Of a stretch of DNA of 7,345 nucleotides, positions 1 to 6,234 are shown one piece after another. Source of the DNA: Deltaproteobacteria bacterium (GTDB lineage: Bacteria > Desulfobacterota > DSM-4660 > Desulfatiglandales > B25-G16); contig QMLW01000085.1 in the NCBI GenBank assembly GCA_003646935.1, positions 1-7,345 on the forward strand, read 5' to 3'. The notes under the pieces are model-generated. The model searched no databases, had not been told where the DNA came from, and was given only the letters and a program-made list of their open reading frames with translations. The stretch's first letter is position 1, and each line of letters opens with the position of its first letter. A program made the translations under genes and the position numbers.

Positions 1-1
1 A

Positions 2-1954
2 GGGGTGGGAAAAACGGCCATCGTAGAAGGGCTTGCTCAGAGAATCGTTCGCGGCGATGTTCCCGAGACACGGAAGGAAAAAAGGGTGATCGCGCTGGAC
101 ATGGGTGCGTTGATCGCCGGAGCGAAATACAGGGGTGAGTTCGAGGATAGGCTGAAGGCCTTTATCAAGGAGGTAACCAAGGCAGAGGGCTCCATCATCC
201 TGTTCATCGACGAGCTCCACACGCTCGTAGGTGCTGGTGCGGCAGAGGGGGCGGTGGATGCATCCAATATGTTAAAACCAGCCCTTGCACGGGGCGAACT
301 CAGGTGTGTGGGCGCTACGACCACCAAAGAATACCGGAAATACATAGAAAAGGATGCTGCTTTGGAGAGGAGATTTCAGCCGATCGTTGTAGAAGAACCC
401 AGCGTGGAGGACACCATCTCCATCCTCCGCGGTCTCAAGGAGAAGTACGAGGTTCACCACGGGGTGAGGATCAAGGACTCCGCCCTGGTCTCTGCAGCTG
501 TGCTCTCCAACAGGTATATCACCGACCGTTTTCTCCCCGACAAGGCAATAGACCTCGTCGATGAGGCAACCAGCAGGCTCAGGATAGAAATCGACAGCAT
601 GCCCTCCGAGATAGACGACCTAAAGAGAAAGACGACCCAGCTGGAGATAGAGAGAGAGGCGCTTAAGAAGGAATCGGACAGCGCCTCAAAACAACGGTTG
701 AAGAGTATTGACGAGGAACTCAAGGCCCTCGAGGGCCAGGCCGATGAGATGATGAGCCATTGGCAAAAAGAGAAGGATATCATAGCCCAAATCAGGGAGA
801 TAAAGGAGCGGATAGACTCGGCCAAATCGGAGGCACAGGTTGCCGAGAGACAGGGAGATCTAGCAAAGGCAGCAGAGCTTCGATACAGCACCATATTGGA
901 GCTGAACAATTCCCTCGAGGAGAGAAACAGGGAACTCGCAGAGCTTCAATCCAACAGGAAGATGTTGAAAGAGGAAGTGGATAGCGACGATATCGCTGAG
1001 GTGGTATCAAAGTGGACCGGCATACCCATGGACAGGATGATGGAGGGCGAACGGGAGAAGCTGCTCAAGATGGAGGAGAGGATTGAGCAACGGGTGGTAG
1101 GGCAGAACAATGCGGTGGTTGCCATTGCCAATGCCGTTCGCAGGGCACGCTCAGGCCTTCAGGATCCCAACCGGCCGATCGGTTCGTTCATATTCCTCGG
1201 GCCCACCGGTGTGGGGAAGACCGAGCTCGCAAAGGCCCTTGCCCAGTTTCTCTTTGACGACGAGCAGGCCATGATCAGGATAGACATGTCGGAGTACATG
1301 GAGAAGCACTCGGTCGCACGGTTAATAGGAGCACCTCCTGGATATGTGGGATATGAAGAAGGCGGATATCTCACCGAGTCGGTGCGGACACGCCCCTATT
1401 CCGTGATCCTCTTTGACGAGATAGAGAAGGCCCACCCGGAGGTCTTCAACATCCTGCTTCAGATCCTGGATGATGGCAGGATGACCGACGGCAAGGGGAG
1501 GACCGTGGATTTCAAGAACACGGTCCTGATCATGACCTCCAATATCGGAAGCCACATAATCAAGGAATTCGCCGGCAGGGATAAGGATAAGATGACCTCG
1601 GGCGTCATGGAGATGCTGCAAGCCACCTTTAAGCCGGAATTCCTGAACAGGATAGACGAGACGATCATCTTTAACTCGCTCGGCAAGGAGGAGATTAAAC
1701 GAATCGTGGATATCCAGATAGGGCATCTGATAAGGAGGCTTCAGGACCGAAAGGTAAGCCTCAATCTGACTGACGGCACAAGGGAATTCCTGGCAGATGT
1801 GGGCTTCGATCCCGTATACGGCGCCAGACCTCTCAAGCGGGCAATCCAGCACTACATCGAGGACGAGCTGGCTCTCAAGATATTGAATGGCGATGTCCAG
1901 GATGGAGATACGGTGAACGTGAGCATTGATGAGGGAAAGGTAGTGTTTCATTAA
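2..1954 (+). CDS. clpB: ATP-dependent disaggregase ClpB, 5'-truncated by the window edge
   Basis: Hsp100 AAA+ disaggregase that works with DnaK/DnaJ to pull polypeptides out of cytoplasmic aggregates. The frame is open to the left edge and begins inside the first Walker A motif (G1-V-G-K4-T5 counting from base 2), so the GTG at base 5 is an internal Val, not a start. NBD1 shows a pore-loop Tyr (KYRG, ~43), Walker B ILFIDE (~66-71) and an arginine-finger pair (ERRF, ~122-125). A charged coiled-coil middle domain spans ~196-326, a size typical of ClpB and longer than in ClpA or ClpC. The WTGIP motif follows (~338-342). NBD2 shows Walker A GPTGVGKT (~400-407), pore loop GYVGYEEGG, Walker B ILFDEIE (~469-475), sensor 1 TSN and sensor 2 GARPLKR (~607-613). 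The 650 residues match the C-terminal three quarters of the ~857-residue E. coli protein, so about 205-210 residues (N-domain and start of NBD1) are off the edge. No ClpP-binding IGF/IGL loop was seen. It lies 66 bp upstream of a co-directional HtrA protease. Confidence 0.97.
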   Translation, partial: GVGKTAIVEGLAQRIVRGDVPETRKEKRVIALDMGALIAGAKYRGEFEDRLKAFIKEVTKAEGSIILFIDELHTLVGAGAAEGAVDASNMLKPALARGELRCVGATTTKEYRKYIEKDAALERRFQPIVVEEPSVEDTISILRGLKEKYEVHHGVRIKDSALVSAAVLSNRYITDRFLPDKAIDLVDEATSRLRIEIDSMPSEIDDLKRKTTQLEIEREALKKESDSASKQRLKSIDEELKALEGQADEMMSHWQKEKDIIAQIREIKERIDSAKSEAQVAERQGDLAKAAELRYSTILELNNSLEERNRELAELQSNRKMLKEEVDSDDIAEVVSKWTGIPMDRMMEGEREKLLKMEERIEQRVVGQNNAVVAIANAVRRARSGLQDPNRPIGSFIFLGPTGVGKTELAKALAQFLFDDEQAMIRIDMSEYMEKHSVARLIGAPPGYVGYEEGGYLTESVRTRPYSVILFDEIEKAHPEVFNILLQILDDGRMTDGKGRTVDFKNTVLIMTSNIGSHIIKEFAGRDKDKMTSGVMEMLQATFKPEFLNRIDETIIFNSLGKEEIKRIVDIQIGHLIRRLQDRKVSLNLTDGTREFLADVGFDPVYGARPLKRAIQHYIEDELALKILNGDVQDGDTVNVSIDEGKVVFH

Positions 1955-1965
1955 GCCATAAACGG

Positions 1966-2001
1966 TCAGTCCCTGCCAACACAAGACATGCGCAGGGCTG
2001 A
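1966..2001 (+). other. Weak imperfect hairpin between clpB and the protease gene
   Basis: TCAG-T-CCCTG (1966-1975) can pair with CAGGG-CTGA (1993-2001), leaving one bulged T and a 17-base loop. No T-run follows it, so it is a poor intrinsic terminator. Read-through from clpB into the protease gene therefore looks possible. The hairpin may be chance. Confidence 0.25.
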
Positions 2002-2020
2002 ACGATGAGGCCGATCATCA

Positions 2021-3466
2021 ATGGGGGGGTTTCTCGAGGAGGAGATGTCGAAAACAGTATCCGATACGTCTTCATTCAGGCTTTCCGTTTTTCTCTTCAA
2101 GGCAACCCTTGTCCTCTTGCTTACGCTCCTGTTCTGCCCTCCGTCAAGCTGGGGAGCTGATCCTTTTCCCAGGGAGAACGCCATTGTAAAGGCCACCAGG
2201 AAGGTGAGTTCAGCCGTGGTGAATATCAGCACCAGCAAGGTGGTGGAGGGAGGGGTGAACCCCTTTTTCTCATGGGAGCACAACGAGCTCTTCGATAGGT
2301 TTTTCAGGGATTTTTTCGAACCCCACACAAGGCAGTACGTCCAGAACAGCCTGGGTTCCGGCGTGATCATCGACAGTACCCACAAGTACGTGCTCACGAA
2401 TCACCACGTGATCGTGAGGGCGTCCAAGATCAGCGTCACGCTTTCCAATCAGCAGGAATTCGAGGCCAGGGTCGTGGGCACTGATCCCGAATCGGACCTG
2501 GCCGTCCTTAAGATCGAAACGGATATCGAATTGCCGGCTCTTCCCATGGGCAGATCAGATGACCTCATGATAGGGGAGACGGTGATCGCCATCGGCAATC
2601 CCTTTGGTCTGTCTCACAGCGTAACAACGGGAGTGATAAGCGCCCTCAACAGATCGGTGAGAACGGAACATCACGTGTACCATAATTTCATCCAAATCGA
2701 TGCCCCCATCAACCCCGGAAACAGCGGCGGGCCATTGCTCAATATCAACGGCGAGCTCATAGGCATCAACACCGCCATATACTCCGGTGCCGAGGGTATA
2801 GGCTTTGCCATACCCATCGACAGGGCCAAGAGCATCGTGGACAACCTCATACATTACGGTAAGGTACAAACTGCCTGGCTTGGTCTTACGGTGCAGGATC
2901 TTACCGAAAATCTCATCACCTACTTCCACCTGCCCGTATCCTACGGTGCCCTCATTACTGAGGTCGTTACGGGCTCCCCCGCTGAAAAGGGCGAGCTCAA
3001 AAGGGGTGATGTCATCACGGAGCTTGGCAAAAAAAAGGTTGCATCCGCTCGAGATTACTACGACCAGCTCGCTCAGCATACCGCCAATGAAGCGATTGAA
3101 CTGGTGTTCTATCGAAACGGGAAGAGCCGCAGCATCGAGATCACTGCCGAATCATTCCCGTCAGAGCTGGCCCTCGCTCTCGTCTTCGATCGGCTCGGCT
3201 TCAGGGTGGAGGAGCTGAACCGGACCCTGGCTAGAAGATACGGATTGCAGGAAGGAGAGGCCCTGGTAATCGCGGGGATAAAGAAGGGCTCACAGGCGGA
3301 AAGAATCGGCCTCAAGCAAGGTGATATCGTGAGGGGTATAAATGATGTGTCGATAACCTCTGAGGATGACTTAAAGGATGCAATCATCAAGTACCGGCTC
3401 AAGGAGAGGATCACCGTACTCATCCAAAGGGGATGGACTGTGTATTCAGTTCCATTTACGATGTAA
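2021..3466 (+). CDS. Periplasmic DegP/HtrA-family serine protease with two PDZ domains
   Basis: Trypsin-like (S1C) protease/chaperone that degrades misfolded envelope proteins. Numbered from the ATG at 2021: a hydrophobic export segment (~21-39) is followed by a small-residue stretch ending SSWGA, with possible cleavage before Asp47. The -3 residue would be Trp, so an uncleaved signal anchor cannot be excluded. The protease domain has His129 in TNHHV, Asp159 in ESDLAVLK and Ser235 in GNSGG (codon 2723-2725), so the triad is intact. PDZ1 is ~285-378 and PDZ2 ~385-475, each with a GSPAEKGELKRGD- or GSQAERIGLKQGD-like core. The 481 residues and two PDZ domains match DegP/DegQ and not the single-PDZ DegS. 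The start is uncertain. ATG 2021 has only a weak GAGG 10 bases upstream. The in-frame ATG at 2045 (473 aa) has a strong AGGAGG (2037-2042), but only 2 bases away. Both keep the signal. Position after clpB suggests a shared stress role. Which paralogue (degP, degQ, mucD) cannot be told. Confidence 0.95.
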   Translation: MGGFLEEEMSKTVSDTSSFRLSVFLFKATLVLLLTLLFCPPSSWGADPFPRENAIVKATRKVSSAVVNISTSKVVEGGVNPFFSWEHNELFDRFFRDFFEPHTRQYVQNSLGSGVIIDSTHKYVLTNHHVIVRASKISVTLSNQQEFEARVVGTDPESDLAVLKIETDIELPALPMGRSDDLMIGETVIAIGNPFGLSHSVTTGVISALNRSVRTEHHVYHNFIQIDAPINPGNSGGPLLNINGELIGINTAIYSGAEGIGFAIPIDRAKSIVDNLIHYGKVQTAWLGLTVQDLTENLITYFHLPVSYGALITEVVTGSPAEKGELKRGDVITELGKKKVASARDYYDQLAQHTANEAIELVFYRNGKSRSIEITAESFPSELALALVFDRLGFRVEELNRTLARRYGLQEGEALVIAGIKKGSQAERIGLKQGDIVRGINDVSITSEDDLKDAIIKYRLKERITVLIQRGWTVYSVPFTM

Positions 3467-3660
3467 TCCATAAACTCCTCCCCCCTCGCATTATGACCAC
3501 CCATGCGCTGAAAGCCCCAATGGCCGCTCATTCGACCTTGACACATTCACGTCTTTTGCTCTACCCTCGCTCACACGATTTCCAGAAGATTTTGTTACAG
3601 TAAATCCGGTTATGCTATTACATCGGGAATGACCGTAGCTCAAGCTCGGAATCTTTGAAG

Positions 3661-3670
3661 GAACATGTTC
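3661..3670. repeat. 10-bp perfect palindrome GAACATGTTC
   Basis: The two GAACA/TGTTC halves are exact reverse complements. It lies about 45 bases upstream of the promoter-like TTGACA at 3710 and could be a regulator site. The half-sites resemble those of Gram-positive LexA boxes (GAAC-N4-GTTC), but the spacing here is 2 bases instead of 4, so I do not call it LexA. A 10-bp palindrome can also arise by chance. Confidence 0.2.
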
Positions 3671-3684
3671 GTTAAGGCTTCATA

Positions 3685-3705
3685 AAAAGGGGTTTCAGGC
3701 CTTTT
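3685..3705 (+). terminator. Weak candidate terminator downstream of the HtrA gene
   Basis: AAAAGG (3685-3690) pairs with CCTTTT (3700-3705) across a 9-base loop and is followed by CCTTTTG. The stem is short and mostly A-T, and it begins about 220 bases after the protease stop codon, so it would be inefficient. An alternative pairing AAGGC (3674-3678) with GCCTT (3699-3703) competes with it. Confidence 0.25.
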
Positions 3706-3709
3706 CCTT

Positions 3710-3736
3710 TTGACACTACTCTCATGCTCTGATAAA
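3710..3736 (+). promoter_or_regulatory. Possible sigma-70-type promoter for the PP-loop/enolase pair
   Basis: A perfect TTGACA (3710-3715) is followed after 15 bases by GATAAA (3731-3736), a 4/6 match to TATAAT. The spacer is shorter than the preferred 17, so it may be weak or need an activator. Transcription would start near 3743, about 65 bases before the ATG at 3810. A second TTGACA at 3538-3543 has only a poor -10 (TACCCT, 3562-3567). Confidence 0.35.
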
Positions 3737-3747
3737 CAGTTGACTGA

Positions 3748-3760
3748 TATCGTAGCGATA
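3748..3760. repeat. Small inverted repeat TATCG-TAG-CGATA in the 5' leader
   Basis: Exact 5-bp arms flank a 3-base centre. If the promoter at 3710-3736 is real, this lies just after the transcription start, a position suited to an operator or a small leader hairpin. The evidence is symmetry and location only. Confidence 0.2.
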
Positions 3761-3795
3761 GGAGTGATTCGTTTGCCCGATTGCTCCAGCAAACC

Positions 3796-3802
3796 GAGGT
3801 GA
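3796..3802 (+). promoter_or_regulatory. Strong ribosome binding site for the PP-loop gene
   Basis: GAGGTGA lies 7 bases before the ATG at 3810, and GAAGG overlaps and follows it. This is the best Shine-Dalgarno in the window and fixes the start of the downstream gene. Confidence 0.8.
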
Positions 3803-3809
3803 AGGCGCA

Positions 3810-4880
3810 ATGGTCGAGGTAAGGAGATGCACGAGGTGCATTCTTCCTGATATCTATCCTTCTATCACCTTTAACGAACATGGTGTCTGCAACTTCTGTC
3901 TTGAAGCCGCCGAAGAAAAAGACACGCCCTCAGGGAAATCAAAGGCCGAACTCGACAGGGTAATAGAAACCTATAAGGGAAGAAGCGATAAATACGATGT
4001 GATCGTGGGCCTGAGCGGAGGTAAGGACAGTAGCTACGTGGCCTACTACCTAAAGAGGGAATACGGCCTCAAGATAGTAGGATTTCATTACGACATCGGA
4101 TACAGTTCCCCCTACGCCATTCAAAATCTCCAAAACTTGGTGAAGAAGCTTGATATTGACCTCTTCTCCGTACGACCACGAGGGAGTTTTCTAAGGAGAT
4201 TATTCGCCCACTTCCTTCGGGAACGGGGGGAGTTCTGCTCCGTGTGCAACAACCTGGGCTACCTATACGGTGCGAGTTTTTCGCGGCGCCAAGGTCATCT
4301 CCTCGGCTTCTCCCCGTTGATGGTTGGTGGGTGGTCAAAGCAGTACGAGTACCAGCCAGGCATCTCAGTAACCTCGATGCAGTATTTCTTTGAAAACCTC
4401 ACCCCTGCGTTGCTCGAGGAACTGAAGGCACAACCGTTCATAGAGGAGAAAATTATCTCCCGGTACATGGCCGTGAAAGATCCGCGCCAGGCAGGGATTG
4501 ATACGAGCGAACATGAAAAGCTCGGCGAGTACGCCATGGATTTTATCCAGCTTCCGGACTACATTGAATGGGACATCAAGGAGATTCCTCGCGTACTATC
4601 CGAGAAACTGGGCTGGCAACACCCTCCAGATGTCCATGAGAGCCACTTTGATTGCACCCTCTTTCCAATCAAGGAGTACCTCAAGTTCAAAAAATATGGC
4701 CTCACGCAGGAGACCATTAAGAACAGCCGCCTCATACGCGAAGGCCTCATGACACGCGAAGAGGCAATGGAACGAATGGTATTGGAACACACTACTGAGC
4801 CAGTGATTTTCGAAAGTTTCATTCATGAATTGGGATTATCAATGGATGAGGTAAATTGGAAGGCTGAGTGGTCAAGGTAA
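3810..4880 (+). CDS. PP-loop ATP-pyrophosphatase with zinc ribbon, N-acetyl sugar amidotransferase-like
   Basis: Probable enzyme that adenylates a substrate carbonyl so that nitrogen (or possibly sulfur) can replace oxygen. The N-terminus has a zinc-ribbon pattern, CTRC (Cys7, Cys10) and CNFC (Cys27, Cys30), with the FNEHGVC spacing typical of the WbpG/PseA-type N-acetyl sugar amidotransferases used for O-antigen or flagellin sugars. The PP-loop SGGKDSS is at 69-75 (from base 4014). The C-terminal stretch LIREGLMTREEAMERM (308-323) also fits that family. The 356-residue length is near the family's usual ~370-380. Less usual are a CSVC motif (Cys143, Cys146) and Cys282 in HFDC, a layout that recalls Fe-S PP-loop thiolases such as TtcA/TtuA. 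WbpG-type enzymes normally sit beside HisH/HisF-like glutaminase and synthase genes, and none is visible here. Instead an enolase-superfamily gene follows after 9 bp. Substrate unknown. The PP-loop assignment is firm; the amidotransferase subfamily is probable. Confidence 0.85.
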   Translation: MVEVRRCTRCILPDIYPSITFNEHGVCNFCLEAAEEKDTPSGKSKAELDRVIETYKGRSDKYDVIVGLSGGKDSSYVAYYLKREYGLKIVGFHYDIGYSSPYAIQNLQNLVKKLDIDLFSVRPRGSFLRRLFAHFLRERGEFCSVCNNLGYLYGASFSRRQGHLLGFSPLMVGGWSKQYEYQPGISVTSMQYFFENLTPALLEELKAQPFIEEKIISRYMAVKDPRQAGIDTSEHEKLGEYAMDFIQLPDYIEWDIKEIPRVLSEKLGWQHPPDVHESHFDCTLFPIKEYLKFKKYGLTQETIKNSRLIREGLMTREEAMERMVLEHTTEPVIFESFIHELGLSMDEVNWKAEWSR

Positions 4881-4889
4881 TTCAATCAG

Positions 4890-6029
4890 ATGAACACGGT
4901 AAAAATTAGTATCCATAAATATAACAAGCCATTCAGGTTTAAGTATTACTCCACCCAGACCTTCAGAACCGGCGCGGAGTCAGTAATAGTGCATCTGGAA
5001 TTCGACAATGGAATATCAGGATATGGCGAAAGTATACCAATGAAGTACATAACCAATGAAGACATTTCTACAGTTGTGCACGTAATACAGAACTATTTTT
5101 CACCTCTACTATTTTCACATGATATATCTACATTCGATAACATTGAATCCCTATTAAACCAGTTAGAAAGTGAATGTCGTGCGAAGGGTATTTATAATTA
5201 TAATTCCGCCCTGGGGGCAGTGGATATCGCGCTGCTCGATGCACTTGGAAAAGACCGGGAATTGCCCCTTATCCATTTTCTCGGTCCAATCGTGAGAGAG
5301 AGCGCGCCCTATTCTATTTCAGTGCCATTACTGCCACTTCAGAAGATACAGGAATTATTTCATCAATTACCAAAGGAGAGGGTTAAGTATGTAAAGGTCC
5401 TGGTGGGAAAGGTCGAAAATGAGAACGTGGAAAGGGTTAGACTCGTAAGATCGCTGTTTGGCCATAATGTGGATATTCGAGTGGAAAATAACGGCGTATG
5501 GACGCTCGATGAGGCTACCTCCAATCTCAAGAGGCTAACGGAATTTCATATTGCAGCGGCCGAACAACCACTCGCAAAGGACGATATCGAGGGCCTTCAG
5601 AAGCTCAGGAAAATCATCGGAATACCTATTGTAGTCGATGAGTCCATGTACAGCCTCACCGATGCAAGACAATTGATAGAAAAAGGGGCGTGTGATATTA
5701 TCAATATAAAGATTTCAAAATGTGGAGGGCTCTTGAGGTCGAAGCGGATAGCTCAGTTCGCCCAATCCCATAACATACCCTGCCAGGTTGGCGCCCATGT
5801 GGGAGAAACGGAGATATTGAGGTCTGCAGGGGAATCCTTCGCATTAACCACGCCGAACCTCGTGTTCTTTGAGGGAGCATCCTTCCTTTTATTCGCGGAC
5901 ACATGGCAAAACGCCTGCTTCGAGATCACAAGCAAGGATGCCCTCTCAGGCAATGGATTAGGCATCGAACCATCGCGCCTTCGCTCAATATTGAACCACT
6001 GCTCTTCCCTCGTTGAATTTCATAAGTGA
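4890..6029 (+). CDS. Enolase-superfamily protein (muconate-lactonizing / dipeptide-epimerase subgroup), atypical active site
   Basis: Members of this superfamily abstract a proton alpha to a carboxylate using Mg2+, with racemase, epimerase, cycloisomerase or dehydratase outcomes. The N-terminal capping domain (~1-125, with FDNGISGYGES at 38-48) is followed by the barrel. Metal-ligand positions are Glu199 in RVENNGVW, Glu225 in AEQPL and Asp250 in VVDES. The lysine of the sixth strand is Lys274 in NIKISKCGG, and the last active-site segment is GAHVGETEIL (301-310). Two deviations are visible. The strand-2 KxK motif reads Lys169-Val-Leu171, so the second, normally catalytic lysine is missing. 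The first metal ligand is Glu where Asp is usual. At 379 residues it is close to normal family length. The start ATG lies 9 bp after the PP-loop gene stop, with only a weak AAGG (4874-4877) upstream, which suggests translational coupling. Parts of it are clearly more AT-rich than clpB. The fold is sure; reaction and substrate are unknown. Confidence 0.88.
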   Translation: MNTVKISIHKYNKPFRFKYYSTQTFRTGAESVIVHLEFDNGISGYGESIPMKYITNEDISTVVHVIQNYFSPLLFSHDISTFDNIESLLNQLESECRAKGIYNYNSALGAVDIALLDALGKDRELPLIHFLGPIVRESAPYSISVPLLPLQKIQELFHQLPKERVKYVKVLVGKVENENVERVRLVRSLFGHNVDIRVENNGVWTLDEATSNLKRLTEFHIAAAEQPLAKDDIEGLQKLRKIIGIPIVVDESMYSLTDARQLIEKGACDIINIKISKCGGLLRSKRIAQFAQSHNIPCQVGAHVGETEILRSAGESFALTTPNLVFFEGASFLLFADTWQNACFEITSKDALSGNGLGIEPSRLRSILNHCSSLVEFHK

Positions 6030-6234
6030 GCGTTAAGAAGCGATAATCAGGGATGGCTGTACAGCCATCAAAGGCATTCTGCATACGCTCGGCAATGTCT
6101 TGCGCTCCTTATGAAGTGCAACCCGGAAGGCAGAAAATAGATTCGGGTCTCGAGACTACGTTGATTTATCGCCGAAGTGGATGCCTGGATTTGAGAGAAA
6201 GCGTTTTGCTCACTATCGGGTTTGGAGAGGCTAT
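6030..6234. other. Intergenic region between convergent genes
   Basis: These 205 bp lie between the stop codons of the enolase-superfamily gene (plus) and the cyclase gene (minus). Besides the 18-bp palindrome at 6052-6069, there is a 10-bp palindrome GTCTCGAGAC at 6147-6156. The small frame at 6053-6238 has no ribosome site or recognisable motif. No clear T-rich intrinsic terminator is seen for either gene. Confidence 0.5.
6052..6069. repeat. 18-bp perfect palindrome, possible bidirectional terminator stem or binding site
   Basis: GATGGCTGTACAGCCATC is its own exact reverse complement. It starts 22 bases after the enolase-superfamily stop codon. As RNA it can form a 7-bp stem with a 4-base loop in either direction. 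No U-run follows on the plus strand, and on the minus strand the following sequence is only moderately T-rich. It could therefore be a weak bidirectional terminator, an mRNA 3'-end stabiliser or a protein-binding site. Confidence 0.45.

Larger units (their letters stand above)
3467..3809. other. 343-bp intergenic region without a credible gene
   Basis: This gap separates the protease gene from the PP-loop/enolase pair. No protein-like frame with a ribosome site is visible. A 36-codon ORF at 3493-3603 lacks a Shine-Dalgarno and any recognisable motif. The second half carries a short A/T-flanked hairpin, a 10-bp palindrome, a promoter-like TTGACA element and the strong ribosome site of the next gene, all listed separately. 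The gap size and these elements suggest that a new transcription unit starts here. Confidence 0.6.

Noticed and set aside
1322..1984. 220-codon minus-strand ORF opposite the end of clpB
   Set aside because: It is antisense to well-conserved NBD2 coding sequence and shows no domain of its own. Long antisense frames are common opposite GC-biased genes.
2122..2139. Lipoprotein reading of the HtrA signal region (Cys39)
   Set aside because: The residues before the Cys are L-L-F; Phe at -1 does not fit a lipobox.
2555..3079. 174-codon minus-strand ORF opposite the HtrA gene
   Set aside because: Mirror of a conserved protease/PDZ coding region, without recognisable motifs.
3493..3603. 36-codon forward ORF starting ATG in the gap after the HtrA gene
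   Set aside because: No Shine-Dalgarno, no recognisable motif, and a composition consistent with a random frame.
3661..3670. LexA/SOS box reading of GAACATGTTC
   Set aside because: Gram-positive-type LexA boxes need four bases between GAAC and GTTC and here there are two; no SOS gene is nearby.
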